A stretch of DNA of 64,000 nucleotides from Gillisia xinjiangensis (GTDB lineage Bacteria > Bacteroidota > Bacteroidia > Flavobacteriales > Flavobacteriaceae). The stretch's first letter is position 1, and each line of letters begins with the position of its first letter. The stretch is from the NCBI RefSeq assembly GCF_046298265.1, contig NZ_JBKAHK010000007.1, forward strand, positions 151,414 to 215,413, read 5' to 3'. A program made the translations under genes and the position numbers. Of the stretch, positions 27,670-36,601 are shown piece after piece. The notes under the pieces are model-generated. The model had not been told where the DNA came from and ran no database searches. It was given only the letters and a program-made list of their open reading frames with translations.

Positions 27670-28224
27670 TCAAATCAATGGCATTTCAAATTTTTCAGGA
27701 TTTTTTCCCTGAACATCCTGATAAAATTTGCGGATTTTGGAGAAGTCTTTCTCCTTATCATTTGAAGTATAAAAGGGCTCTGAAAACCTAACTATCTTTT
27801 TTTTGTAGTCAAAAGAGACCATAATAATAGGAACTTCGGCTTCTTTTGCTATGTAATAAAATCCGGTTTTCCAATTTCTTACTTTTTCCCTGGTTCCTTC
27901 AGGAGAAAGTGCAAGTCTAAAAACAGGTCTGGATTTAAAAATTCCGGCGATTGTCTCCACTTTATTCTGTTTGGGAGTACGGTCCAGGGGAGTTCCACCC
28001 ACCCATTTAAAATACCAGCCAAAAGGAGCTTGAAACAATTCTTTTTTAGCAACAAAATCAATTTGCAAACCAAGGATATTACGCACCAACAGCCCGGTAA
28101 AAAAGTCAAACCAACTGGTGTGAGGGGCAACTATAATAACGCATTTTTTAACAGAAGCATCAATTTCGCCGTCCAGTTTCCAACCGGATATTTTGCATAA
28201 TAAAAAATGTGAAAATCCTCGCAT
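27670..28224 (-). CDS. Glycerol-3-phosphate/lyso-lipid acyltransferase (PlsC-like)
   Basis: 184 residues, short for PlsC but complete for the compact 1-acyl-glycerol-3-phosphate acyltransferase group. The catalytic H-x4-D motif is in APHTSWFDFF (about residue 35). The substrate-binding motif appears as SPEGTREKVRNWKTG (about 108). It transfers acyl chains onto a glycerol-phosphate or related acceptor at the membrane. It lies five bases downstream of the proline dehydrogenase, so it is likely in that transcript, although no metabolic link is obvious. Confidence 0.88.
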   Translation of the reverse strand: MRGFSHFLLCKISGWKLDGEIDASVKKCVIIVAPHTSWFDFFTGLLVRNILGLQIDFVAKKELFQAPFGWYFKWVGGTPLDRTPKQNKVETIAGIFKSRPVFRLALSPEGTREKVRNWKTGFYYIAKEAEVPIIMVSFDYKKKIVRFSEPFYTSNDKEKDFSKIRKFYQDVQGKNPEKFEMPLI

Positions 28225-28229
28225 TAAAT

Positions 28230-29459
28230 TTATTCTACCTTTTCTGCAGATCTGGGAGCTCTTTTTTCTCTGGTTGCTTTGGTTATTTCTCCTTTACGAC
28301 GTTTACGCTCTTCTATTAACAGCGATAATTCTCTTCCGGTTTGCCCGCGAACCGAAGTGTTTTCCTGGGCTCTTCTTATTAAATAAGGCACCACTTCCCT
28401 TACAGGGCCAAATGGCAAAAGCTTGGCTGCATTATAACCTTTTCTGGCCAGGTTATAACTTATATGGTCACTCATCCCAAATAACTGACTGAACCATGCC
28501 CGGGTGTCATTTTTTGAAATATCCTTGTTCTCCATAATTTGCATGGCAAGGTAATTACTCACTTCATTATGGGTTCCAATAAAAGTGGAGATATCATCAA
28601 TATTGTCCAGGCAGTAAGACATAACACCATTAAAACTAACATCTGTAGCTTCTTTGCTTTCGCATATGGGAGTGATATACCCCATTTTTTTCGCCCTTTC
28701 ATTTTCCTTTTCCATATAAGCACCCCGAACGATCTTTGCGCCAATTTTAAAACCTTCCTTTTTGCCCTTTATGTGAAGATCCTCAAGATATTGCTGCCTG
28801 TCCCATCTGTAACATTGTAAGGTATTAAACACAATTGCTTTCTCACCGTTATATTTTCTCATCATACGCTCCATAAGTTCATCTGCAGCATCCTGCATCC
28901 AGGATTCTTCGCCATCAGCCAACACGCTGATATCATGTTGGTATGCAGCCTCACATATATTTTCCACACGCTGTTGCACACGCTGCCATTCCTTTTCTTC
29001 CTCTTCAGTCAGGGTAACTTTCGATGTTACTTTTTCCCAAATCCCAAGTCTTCCAATTCCGGTTGGCTTAAATACAGCAAAAGCAAGTTCCTTGTTTTCT
29101 GCAGCAAATTTAATAATACCGATTTTCTTTTTCATAGCAGCATCAAATTGCTCCTCCTCCTCTTTTCCTTCTACCGAATAATCCAGGATACTATGCAGCT
29201 TCTTCGTGTACATCTTTCTAATGGTAGGCAGGCAATCCTCCATGGTCTCCCCTCCGCTAAACTGATTAAAAATAGTGGCTTTAATAAGTCCTTCCACAGG
29301 AAGATGCAGTTTTAAAGACCAATTGGTAAGTGCAGTGCCTATTTTTACCAAGGTGGGACGGTTTATCATTCCAAAAAGAAATAACGCCCTGTTGAGTTCC
29401 TCATCAGATTTTAACTTAAAAGCTGTCTCGGTATCGTTGAAAATTTTTTCAGTAATCAT
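28230..29459 (-). CDS. Proline dehydrogenase (monofunctional)
   Basis: 409 residues from ATG at 29459 (MITEKIFNDTETAF); the frame extends seven codons further, to 29480. The FAD-barrel motifs are present: KIVRGAYMEKENERAKKMGY and, near the C-terminus, YLIRRAQENTSVRGQTGREL (the RRxxEN substrate motif). It oxidises proline to pyrroline-5-carboxylate. No P5C dehydrogenase domain is attached, unlike PutA. It is divergent from aroB, with about 100 bp between the chosen starts. Confidence 0.94.
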   Translation of the reverse strand: MITEKIFNDTETAFKLKSDEELNRALFLFGMINRPTLVKIGTALTNWSLKLHLPVEGLIKATIFNQFSGGETMEDCLPTIRKMYTKKLHSILDYSVEGKEEEEQFDAAMKKKIGIIKFAAENKELAFAVFKPTGIGRLGIWEKVTSKVTLTEEEEKEWQRVQQRVENICEAAYQHDISVLADGEESWMQDAADELMERMMRKYNGEKAIVFNTLQCYRWDRQQYLEDLHIKGKKEGFKIGAKIVRGAYMEKENERAKKMGYITPICESKEATDVSFNGVMSYCLDNIDDISTFIGTHNEVSNYLAMQIMENKDISKNDTRAWFSQLFGMSDHISYNLARKGYNAAKLLPFGPVREVVPYLIRRAQENTSVRGQTGRELSLLIEERKRRKGEITKATREKRAPRSAEKVE

Positions 29460-29562
29460 TACAATTGAATTAATACACAAATATAATTATTGAGTATTGA
29501 TTATTTATCAAAATTCTCCTTATTTTCGACATATTTTAATAAAGCGCAAAACCTTATTAACT

Positions 29563-30630
29563 ATGACTTCTTCCTCCAATCAGGCCCCGGTCTTTTACTC
29601 TGAAAATGCCTACCTGCAATTGAACAATTTTCTGGATCGTTCCAACCATTCCGCAGTGTTTATTTTAGTGGATACCAACACTCACAATCATTGTCTTCCT
29701 GCATTTTTAGAAAAGCTTGAAACATCAAAAACCATAGAGGTAATAGAAATGGATGCGGGAGAAGAGTTCAAAAACATTGAAACCTGTACCGGTATCTGGA
29801 ATGCATTATCTGAACTTGGAGCCGACAGGAAAGGCCTTATGATTAATCTTGGCGGTGGGGTTGTTACAGATCTTGGAGGATTTGTAGCCGGCACTTTTAA
29901 ACGTGGGATTGAATTCATCAACGTTCCTACAAGTCTTTTATCCATGGTAGATGCCTCTGTTGGTGGAAAAACCGGGGTAGATCTCGGAAGTCTTAAAAAC
30001 CAGGTAGGGGTAATTACTCAACCGCAAATGGTCCTGATAGATCCCGAATACCTGTCAAGTTTACCGGCAAATGAGATGCGCAGCGGTCTTGCCGAGATTT
30101 TAAAGCACGGACTCATTGCCGATAAGCAATACTGGGAGAAGGCCACAGATTTGCAAAAGCTTACCCTGGAAGATCTTGAAGAATTAATAGCAGAGTCTAT
30201 TGAAATAAAAACCAGGATTGTTGAACAAGATCCAACAGAACAAAATATAAGAAAAACCCTGAATTTTGGACATACCCTGGGCCATGCAATCGAATCCTAT
30301 TACTTATCACATCCTGAAAAGGAAAAACTCCTGCACGGGGAGGCTATCGCTATTGGAATGATCATGGCGCTTTATATTTCCACTAAAATTTCCAACTTCC
30401 CGGAACCTCAATTGAAAGAGATTACAAAAAAAATCCTGGAGGTATTTCAAAAGGTAAAAATCACCAAAAAAGACTTTGAAAAGATAATTGAACTTTTAAA
30501 ATTTGATAAGAAAAACACACATGGCCGTATAAACTTTGTGCTTTTAAAAGAAATTGGCAGCCCGGTAATTGACCGTACAGTCCCTAATAATCTTATTTTG
30601 GAGGCCCTGGAATATTATAAAAACGCTTAA
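29563..30630 (+). CDS. aroB: 3-dehydroquinate synthase
   Basis: 355 residues from ATG 29563 (MTSSSNQAPVFY); the frame extends upstream to 29497, but the extension overlaps the promoter region shared with proline dehydrogenase. Motifs are the NAD-binding LGGGVVTDLGGFVAGTFKRG, PTSLLSMVDASVGGKTGVD, and the zinc ligands in NFGHTLGHAIE and LLHGEAIAIGM. It catalyses the second step of the shikimate pathway. Confidence 0.96.
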   Translation: MTSSSNQAPVFYSENAYLQLNNFLDRSNHSAVFILVDTNTHNHCLPAFLEKLETSKTIEVIEMDAGEEFKNIETCTGIWNALSELGADRKGLMINLGGGVVTDLGGFVAGTFKRGIEFINVPTSLLSMVDASVGGKTGVDLGSLKNQVGVITQPQMVLIDPEYLSSLPANEMRSGLAEILKHGLIADKQYWEKATDLQKLTLEDLEELIAESIEIKTRIVEQDPTEQNIRKTLNFGHTLGHAIESYYLSHPEKEKLLHGEAIAIGMIMALYISTKISNFPEPQLKEITKKILEVFQKVKITKKDFEKIIELLKFDKKNTHGRINFVLLKEIGSPVIDRTVPNNLILEALEYYKNA

Positions 30631-31044
30631 CCGGGAATCATTCAGGCGGGCCTACCTCGAATTTATAAAAATATTTTTCAATATCTGAGGTTTTTGATTT
30701 TCTTAGTCCCTAAGAATCGTCCAGACCTACCATTTTCAGAAAAAGACGATCGCTGTTTTTAGGGTTATGTACATTTCACCTTTAATTATTTTTTAAAATA
30801 ATTCTGTTTTTGTTTGATTATGAACTAGTTATTTATTTATATTCCAGTCTGAAAATATAGAATTGGAGTATTGCATTTTTAGTATTTCCCAGATTGCAGA
30901 TATTGTGAATTTTGTTATAATTGCACCAAGAAATATTAGCTATGAAACGATCATAACGGATGCACTATATAAACATCGATGACGATATGCGAATTACTCC
31001 CTGTAGCAATCGGGAAACCAATAAAAAACAATAAATGTCCACAT
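30631..31044. other. Intergenic region without a recognisable gene
   Basis: An AT-rich spacer of 414 bp. I find no ORF with a good start. It holds one copy of the dispersed CTCCC/GGGAG palindrome (30984-31015) directly ahead of the small acidic-protein gene, and presumably that gene's promoter. Confidence 0.6.
30984..31015 (-). repeat. Dispersed CTCCC-CGGGAG palindrome with GCGAATTACT tail, copy 1
   Basis: Reads ATATGCGAATTACTCCCTG then TAGCAATCGGGA; it is the reverse-orientation relative of the copies at 33107-33140 and 43051-43082. It encodes a false N-terminal extension in the frame of the next gene. Confidence 0.65.
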
Positions 31045-31344
31045 ATGAAAAGAGTCATTGTAGATTACAAAAAATTAACCCCGGAGATTTTAAGTCTCCT
31101 GGTGGAGAAATATCCCGATGGTTATGATGATGATCAAATCATTTCCTTTAAAAATGCAAAAAATGAAACGGTTGAAGCTGTTGAAGTAAAAACTTCAGAC
31201 TCCATTTATCTTGTTAAGGTAAGTACCAGACTGGAAAATACTATGGCCAACTATGACGAAGATGATTATGAGGATGCCGATTTTAATGAACCTATTGTAG
31301 AAATTCCCGAAAAAAATGCTGAAGAAGAAGAACCCGAAGACTAA
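31045..31344 (+). CDS. Small acidic hypothetical protein
   Basis: 99 residues from ATG 31045 (MKRVIVDYKKLTPEILSLL). The frame opens at 30979, but that extension is encoded by a dispersed repeat and is rejected. The N-terminal two thirds look like a compact globular domain (LVEKYPDGYDDDQIISF, VEAVEVKTSDSIYLVKV). The C-terminus is strongly acidic (DEDDYEDADF...EEEEPED). Proteins like this are common single genes in Flavobacteriaceae with no assigned role. No membrane segment or export signal is present. Confidence 0.8.
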   Translation: MKRVIVDYKKLTPEILSLLVEKYPDGYDDDQIISFKNAKNETVEAVEVKTSDSIYLVKVSTRLENTMANYDEDDYEDADFNEPIVEIPEKNAEEEEPED

Positions 31345-31537
31345 ACCAGCTTTCTGGGAGCACGCTCATGAGTTGGAATGCTCAGTAAATATTTATAGTA
31401 CTGATGATCTCACTAACCTTTTTATACAATGTTAGGATTAACCGAAATTTTTAATTTTTTCAAGAAGATTTTTTAAAAATACCACAAGTAATCAAAAAAG
31501 ATCAAAATAAGACTTGTGCGAATCATTTTAAGCCTTG

Positions 31538-32533
31538 CTAAACCTTAGAATCACGTTTTTTTTTGCCATAATTCATACTTTCCCGTAATCTTTTTAAAAT
31601 CTCGTGATCTTCACGAAGTTTCACCCTTTTATTGTTAAGCTTTTCAATCTCCTTGTAAATTGCCGGCTGACTAAACCGGTTGGGTCTTATGGTTTCATTT
31701 TTATGCAGGGCATATTGCACCGTGAATTCGGCACCAAAAAACAGGATCAAACAGGTATAATTCACCCAAAGCAAAATTAGCACTATGGAAGAAGCACCTC
31801 CGTAAACAGATCCTGGATTACTTTGCCCAAAATAATAACCTATCAAAAATTCACCAATAAGAAACAAAATAGTGGTTAATACTGCCCCGTAAAGCGTTAT
31901 TCTCCATTTGATTACAATATCGGGCAACAACTTAAATATAGCTCCAAAAAGAAAGGTAATAAAGATAAATGAGAGACTGTAATTTATGATTTCCAGGCCT
32001 ACGGCAGTAATAACAGGAGCACTTTCCTCTATGTATTCTCCCATTATTTTTACCAGCCAAGTTATTACCAAAGAAAGCAACAACAGAAATCCAATCACCA
32101 GGATCATCCCGAAGGATATGAGTCGGTCAATGAGCATCCTCAGGAAATTTTCCTTTCTGGCAACCACGTTCCAAATGTTGTTCATGGCGATTTTCAATCT
32201 GAAAAATACTCCCGTAGCACCAAATAAGAGAATAGAAATCCCAAAAACGATCGCCCAGGTAGAGTTTTCGGTTACTGCAGCATTGCTTATCATTTTTTCT
32301 ATGGCCAAAGCTGCATCATTCCCAATAAAGCCACTTATCTGGTCATTAATTCGGCCCTGAGCAGCTTCCCTTCCAAAAAAATATCCGGCAATGGAAACAA
32401 CAATTATGAGAAGAGATGGCAAAGAAAAAATAGCATAATACGCTATTATAGCACTTTCGGCCCATGGATCATTGCTTAACCAGCTGCTATAGGTTCTTTT
32501 CAGAAGCCTAAAAAATGTTTTTATACGATTCAT
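31538..32533 (-). CDS. YihY/BrkB family inner-membrane protein
   Basis: 331 residues with six predicted membrane segments between residues ~30 and 290. Family motifs are present: AESAIIAYYAIFSLPSLLII near the start, LFGATGVFFRLKIAMNNIW near residue 105, and VYGGASSIVLILLWVNYTCLI near 240. The C-terminal 60 residues are cytoplasmic and highly charged. The family was once misnamed RNase BN; its function is unsettled (possible transport). The start overlaps the DinB stop by four bases (ATGA type), so translation is coupled. Confidence 0.92.
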   Translation of the reverse strand: MNRIKTFFRLLKRTYSSWLSNDPWAESAIIAYYAIFSLPSLLIIVVSIAGYFFGREAAQGRINDQISGFIGNDAALAIEKMISNAAVTENSTWAIVFGISILLFGATGVFFRLKIAMNNIWNVVARKENFLRMLIDRLISFGMILVIGFLLLLSLVITWLVKIMGEYIEESAPVITAVGLEIINYSLSFIFITFLFGAIFKLLPDIVIKWRITLYGAVLTTILFLIGEFLIGYYFGQSNPGSVYGGASSIVLILLWVNYTCLILFFGAEFTVQYALHKNETIRPNRFSQPAIYKEIEKLNNKRVKLREDHEILKRLRESMNYGKKKRDSKV

Positions 32534-33051
32534 AATTTATAGTTCCCCTTGAATAATTTCAAATGATGTTTCTCATGGCCTGCAATAATAAATCCCGCAG
32601 CTCCTGCACTTAAATCCTGACCATTTGAAAGACCAACGAATTGCATCATTTTAGGAGTAAAACTTTTAAACAAAAAAATTGTTGAATCCCTTACGGCTAT
32701 ATATTCGTCAATAAAATCAGCCAAACTTCTTTCATTGGCATTTGCGGCAGAAACGTACTTATCCTGATCAAAACCCGGTAGGGATCCTTGGTCTTTTCTG
32801 GAAATACAAAGTGCACGATATTGAAAAATCCTTTCTGTATCCAGCATATGCTGAAGCACCTCTGCAATAGTCCATTTCCCTTCTGCATACTTAAAATGAA
32901 GATCGACATCTTTCTCTGCGGAATTGAATAAACTCAACATAGCTTCTTTTTGTGTTTGCAACAATTCGGTTAAATCAAGATCCGGAAGCAGGCCGGTATA
33001 TTGCTGATAATATTCCGGGTAATCGCTTTTTTTTAACTCTTTAATATTCAT
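32530..33051 (-). CDS. DinB/YfiT-like metal-dependent protein
   Basis: 173 residues forming a four-helix DinB-like domain. The putative metal ligands are the histidine in EVLQHMLDTERIF (about residue 68) and the pair in IIAGHEKHHLKLF near the C-terminus. Family members include bacillithiol transferases and damage-inducible proteins of unknown activity. The gene overlaps the BrkB gene by four bases. Confidence 0.88.
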   Translation of the reverse strand: MNIKELKKSDYPEYYQQYTGLLPDLDLTELLQTQKEAMLSLFNSAEKDVDLHFKYAEGKWTIAEVLQHMLDTERIFQYRALCISRKDQGSLPGFDQDKYVSAANANERSLADFIDEYIAVRDSTIFLFKSFTPKMMQFVGLSNGQDLSAGAAGFIIAGHEKHHLKLFKGNYKL

Positions 33052-33106
33052 CTGAAAATTATATTTATTTGGTTAACGGGACTTTCAAATTTAGATATTT
33101 ATTGGT

Positions 33107-33140
33107 CTCCCTATAGCCCATCGGGGAGTAATTCGCATAT
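33107..33140 (+). repeat. Dispersed CTCCC-GGGGAG palindrome, copy 2
   Basis: CTCCCTATAGCCCATCGGGGAG followed by TAATTCGCATAT (read in two parts). The stem CTCC..GGAG and the TAATTCGCATA tail are shared with 43051-43082 and, inverted, with 30984-31015. It lies upstream of the DinB gene. Confidence 0.65.
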
Positions 33141-33189
33141 CTTCATTATTTGTTTCGTGTTTCCGTTTTACTCCTTTCATCAATATAAA

Positions 33190-33228
33190 AAAAACCCCTT
33201 TAAACATAGTGTTTTAAAGGGGTTTTAA
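33190..33228. terminator. Terminator downstream of the Lrp regulator
   Basis: AAAACCCCTTTAAA pairs with TTTAAAGGGGTTTT across a short loop. Runs of A on the left and T on the right make it active in both directions; the Lrp-type gene (- strand) ends at 33247. Confidence 0.85.
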
Positions 33229-33246
33229 TAAAATTTTAATAATAAT

Positions 33247-33726
33247 CTAGAGGTTTTGAAAGATAGAATGCATCAATCGCTTTTTATCGTTCATGCTTTC
33301 CTCAAGAGAGATCATAGTCTCTGTTCTGTAAACACCTTCAATATCATCTAACTGAAAAATTATTTCCTTTGCGTGTTGTGTATCACGGGCACGGATTTTA
33401 CAGAAAACGTTAAATTTCCCAGTAGTAACGTGTGCTACAGTAACAAAAGGAATATCGTTTATGCGTTCTAAAACAAATTTTGTTTGAGAAGTGTTTTTAA
33501 GAAAAATTCCTACGTATGCAATAAAGGCATATCCCAACTTTTCATAATTCAGGGTTAAGGTTGAGCCTAAAATTATTTGGGCCTCTTCCATCTTTTTCAC
33601 CCTAACATGTACCGTTCCGGCAGAAATATTTAATTTTTTAGCGATATCGGTAAATGGAGTCCGGGTATTCTCGATGAGCATATTAAGAATTTGATGATCT
33701 GTTTCATCTAGTTTATACTTTGCCAT
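33247..33726 (-). CDS. Lrp/AsnC family transcriptional regulator
   Basis: 159 residues from ATG at 33726 (MAKYKLDETDHQILNMLIEN); the frame opens 23 codons earlier, but that part is AT-rich and unlike the family. An N-terminal AsnC-type helix-turn-helix (TPFTDIAKKLNISAGTVHVRVKKM) is followed by the RAM/ligand-binding domain (VTVAHVTTGKFNVFCKIRARD). It probably senses an amino acid and controls its metabolism. It is 59 bp downstream of the M14 peptidase gene on the same strand. Confidence 0.93.
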   Translation of the reverse strand: MAKYKLDETDHQILNMLIENTRTPFTDIAKKLNISAGTVHVRVKKMEEAQIILGSTLTLNYEKLGYAFIAYVGIFLKNTSQTKFVLERINDIPFVTVAHVTTGKFNVFCKIRARDTQHAKEIIFQLDDIEGVYRTETMISLEESMNDKKRLMHSIFQNL

Positions 33727-33785
33727 AATCTTAAAGTCTTTAATTAAAAAGACAAAATTAATATATCTAATTAAATAATTGACAA

Positions 33786-34964
33786 TTATTTGCAATTATT
33801 TTCATAATTTATAGTGAAAATTTCATCATTTATAAAGATTTTGTTAACTATAACGTTTTCGGAAAGTTCCTGGTTATCATTCAACCGTATAGCCGAATTA
33901 TTGCACTGTATTTCGCGGTGCGCATAGAAAGCCAGCTTCGGACTTATTTTCTCAATAACCGGTATAAATTCAATTTTATAATTAGAAAATACTTCTTTAA
34001 ACTGAATCGCAACATCAACAAATTCCGATTTAAATAAAACATCCCTTAAAATAACATCATAAAACAGTTTCTGATTCTCCGGAATATCAAAATAACGCTG
34101 AAAATCCATTTTTTGATAGGATCCGGATGAAATAGCCGTTAATCCGCATAAAATGGCTGCAGCCACATGTTCCCGGATTTTTTCACGATGATAATCATGC
34201 TGAAGATGCCCCGCTTCAAAGAGAATGGTAGGCACTCCCCGACTTTGAAAACTATCACCGGTACAATTTATATTGAAGGAATCATCATAGCGACCAATTT
34301 GACCTTTTAAATTTTCTTTAAGCTCTTCTGCCATCGCGGCAATGATTTGCATGGACTTTATTCGGGACGGGGTAATGGTTCTTTCCGTGTCCATTGCTGG
34401 CGTGAGAAATGAAATACTGGCAGGGTGAGCTGTATTTCCGGCACTAAATATTGTACGTTGATCGTGCAGATTAAAACAAAAATCGGGCTTAAAATCATCA
34501 AAAAGCGATCGCAATAACTTGCTTTCCTTTTCTTTGAGGTCTTTTGCATCACGGTTTAAATCAACATTATTCGCGTTTACGCGGGTATATGCGCTGGCCC
34601 CGTCCGGATTCAACATAGGAATAACGGAAATCGTACAATTCTCAAGGATCTGCTTTAAAACAGGGTTGTCACCTTGCCTATAAAATGCATTCAGCACATC
34701 AAGAATAGCTTTGGTCGTAGTAGATTCATTTCCGTGCATTTGTGACCAAGCCAGAATCTTAATTTTTCCAGTTCCTAAAGTGAGTTTATGAACAGGCATC
34801 CCTAATGCAGATTCTCCAATTTTTTTAAGCTGAAATTTAGTGCTAAGACTTTTTAGAATTCCATCAATATAAGAATAGGCAAGATACCTTCCTGTTATCT
34901 CCTGAAGCTTCACTAAAGGATATAACTGAAGCATCGTTTTATAGGCCGAATTTTTATTTTCCAT
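33786..34964 (-). CDS. M14 family zinc carboxypeptidase-like protein
   Basis: 392 residues. The M14 zinc ligands are visible as HGNESTTTKA (H-x-x-E, about residue 95) and the later histidine in FNLHDQRTIF. The candidate catalytic glutamate is in ILFEAGHLQHDY (about 247). No signal peptide is evident, so it may act on cytoplasmic peptides. The region just upstream of the ATG holds palindromic boxes shared with the divergent XRE gene, and the closest box (34965-34980) abuts the start codon, so repression by that regulator is likely. Confidence 0.88.
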   Translation of the reverse strand: MENKNSAYKTMLQLYPLVKLQEITGRYLAYSYIDGILKSLSTKFQLKKIGESALGMPVHKLTLGTGKIKILAWSQMHGNESTTTKAILDVLNAFYRQGDNPVLKQILENCTISVIPMLNPDGASAYTRVNANNVDLNRDAKDLKEKESKLLRSLFDDFKPDFCFNLHDQRTIFSAGNTAHPASISFLTPAMDTERTITPSRIKSMQIIAAMAEELKENLKGQIGRYDDSFNINCTGDSFQSRGVPTILFEAGHLQHDYHREKIREHVAAAILCGLTAISSGSYQKMDFQRYFDIPENQKLFYDVILRDVLFKSEFVDVAIQFKEVFSNYKIEFIPVIEKISPKLAFYAHREIQCNNSAIRLNDNQELSENVIVNKIFINDEIFTINYENNCK

Positions 34965-35253
34965 GTTTACAAAAGTAAATAATCAAATATTCACATTTGT
35001 AAACAGGTATATTTTACAAATGTGTTTACATTAGTGAACAAAGAGGAGTGGTTTCTTCTCGCCTGAAATGGAAAATTTCCATAGGGGTAAAAATTAATAC
35101 TTAAAATACTATATTTTAGCTGTTTAAGTCTTATTATATAAACCTTTAATTTGCGGTTAAAATGTAAATTCACAAATGTAACTTGCCTGGTTTCGTTATG
35201 TTTGTTACATTTGTAAACACACTTCTAATACAAGTAAATTCACAATGGTAAAC
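34965..35253. promoter_or_regulatory. Divergent control region with seven GTTTACAWWTGTAAAC-like boxes
   Basis: Near-palindromic boxes lie at 34965-34980 (GTTTACAAAAGTAAAT), 34990-35004 (TTCACATTTGTAAAC), 35012-35027, 35024-35039 (GTTTACATTAGTGAAC), 35169-35182 (TTCACAAATGTAAC), 35204-35218 (GTTACATTTGTAAAC) and 35239-35253 (TTCACAATGGTAAAC). The last covers the ATG of the XRE gene; the first touches the ATG of the M14 gene. The arrangement fits a repressor that controls itself and its neighbour. Confidence 0.75.
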
Positions 35254-35664
35254 AGCGACGATTTCTCTAAAAGATTGCAAAAAATTCTGGAATACTACGA
35301 CCTCTCTGCAGCTGCTTTCTCCGATGCGATAGATGTTGGACGCTCCTCCATCTCGCATATTCTCTCCGGAAGAAATAAACCAAGCCTGGATTTTGTGCTG
35401 AAAGTGATTCAAACATATCCGGAAGTGGAACTGTATTGGTTACTGAACGGGAAAGGCTCTTTTCCAAATACACCCGGAAAAACGCAGACCCCTGAAAAAC
35501 AAACTAAGCAGGCATCTTCAACTTCTCCAGCGCAGACGGTTTCCGATGATCTTCCTGCTAAAACCTCTTTTTCTGAAAACAGCGACAAATCTTCAGCAGA
35601 TAAAAAGATCAGGAAAATCGTTATTTTTTACCAGGATGGGACTTTTGAGGCTTTCGAAAATTGA
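35245..35664 (+). CDS. XRE-family helix-turn-helix regulator
   Basis: 139 residues. The N-terminal 70 residues form an XRE/Cro-type helix-turn-helix (SAAAFSDAIDVGRSSISHIL, GRNKPSLDFVLKVI, ending YWLLNGKGSF). A Thr/Ser/Pro-rich linker follows (~72-118), then a short strand-like tail (KIRKIVIFYQDGTFEAFEN) that may mediate oligomerisation. Seven palindromic boxes cluster in the 280 bp upstream and one covers its start codon, so autoregulation is likely. It is divergent from the M14 peptidase gene. Confidence 0.92.
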   Translation: MVNSDDFSKRLQKILEYYDLSAAAFSDAIDVGRSSISHILSGRNKPSLDFVLKVIQTYPEVELYWLLNGKGSFPNTPGKTQTPEKQTKQASSTSPAQTVSDDLPAKTSFSENSDKSSADKKIRKIVIFYQDGTFEAFEN

Positions 35665-35774
35665 ATTTCAGCCTTAAAATACCGTTATTTGCAGTGTGAA
35701 GTATGCCCCTAAATTGCACCCGAATTGCTTCCACAGGATAACCGGAGGTTTATTAACACCACAAGAATTCTATA

Positions 35775-36149
35775 ATGAAAAAACCAGTGCTTTTAATTCC
35801 CATATTGCTTTTATTTATTGCCTGTTACTCCCCTCAAAGAGATTGCTTACAATTTAAAACAGGAAGCTTCCAATTTGAGTCTTATTTGAATGGAGAGCTT
35901 GTAACTTCTACTTTTGTGAGGAATGATTCAATAGAAATTGATAAGTTCGAGGGAAAAACGGATACCTCCTCCGTTCGATGGATCAATGATTGCGAGTATA
36001 TCGTGAAGAATTTAAATCCGAAAAACATGGCAGAACAAAAACCCTTGCACATCAAGATTCTTACAACCGATAAGAACACGTATACCTTTGAATATGGATT
36101 GGTGGGGGAAACGAATAAGCAGAAAGGCTCTGTTACTAAAATTGACTAA
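35775..36149 (+). CDS. Small lipoprotein of unknown function
   Basis: 124 residues with a lipoprotein signal peptide (LLLFIACYSPQRDC, lipobox cysteine at ~17). The mature part is strand-rich (FKTGSFQFESYLNGELVTSTFVRND) with one additional cysteine pair. Homologues are found beside topoisomerase IV genes in flavobacteria and, as far as I recall, are sometimes labelled 'DNA topoisomerase IV'; nothing in the sequence supports that label. Its 3' end overlaps the convergent mscL end by four bases. Confidence 0.8.
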   Translation: MKKPVLLIPILLLFIACYSPQRDCLQFKTGSFQFESYLNGELVTSTFVRNDSIEIDKFEGKTDTSSVRWINDCEYIVKNLNPKNMAEQKPLHIKILTTDKNTYTFEYGLVGETNKQKGSVTKID

Positions 36150-36601
36150 GGTTTAGCGCTTCCTTTTCGAAGTAATTCATTTTGCTCCTGGATAAGTTCG
36201 GTGAGATCTGAAAGCAACTGAATATCTTTAGGGGTTTCAACAGTTTTGTTTTTGGGATCCTGGGATTTTCTTCTAAACCTGTTCATGAATTTCACCACAA
36301 GAAATATCGTAAACCCAACTATAAGAAAATCAAGAATCGCTTCCACAAAAGCGCCATAACCTATTGAAATTTCCTGAATTTCAGCTGTACCCTCTTTTGC
36401 AGCCAACAGACCTTCCCTAAGAATGATCTTTCTGTCGGCAAAATTGACTCCTTCTGTTAAAAGTGATAATGGAGGTAGAACCACTTTTTTCACGAGAACA
36501 TCTACAACTTTATTAAAGGCGGTACCAATAATGATCCCTACCGCCATATCGATCATATTGCCTTTGACGGCAAATTCCTTAAACTCTTTTAGAATACCCA
36601 T
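36146..36601 (-). CDS. mscL: Large-conductance mechanosensitive channel
   Basis: 151 residues. It starts MGILKEFKEFAVKGNMIDMAVGIIIGTAFNKVVDVLV, in pieces the amphipathic S1 helix and TM1 of MscL. TM2 is near FVEAILDFLIVGFTIFLVV, and a charged C-terminal helix follows. It releases solutes on osmotic downshock. The start codon overlaps the parC stop by one base, so it is the last gene of the parE-orf-parC-mscL unit. Confidence 0.96.
   Translation of the reverse strand: MGILKEFKEFAVKGNMIDMAVGIIIGTAFNKVVDVLVKKVVLPPLSLLTEGVNFADRKIILREGLLAAKEGTAEIQEISIGYGAFVEAILDFLIVGFTIFLVVKFMNRFRRKSQDPKNKTVETPKDIQLLSDLTELIQEQNELLRKGSAKP

Noticed and set aside
30979..31044. Start of the small acidic protein at 30979
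   Set aside because: The added residues are encoded by a dispersed palindromic repeat; ATG 31045 gives the natural start.
35775..36149. Annotation as DNA topoisomerase IV
   Set aside because: The protein is a 124-residue lipoprotein; only its position near parC would suggest that label.
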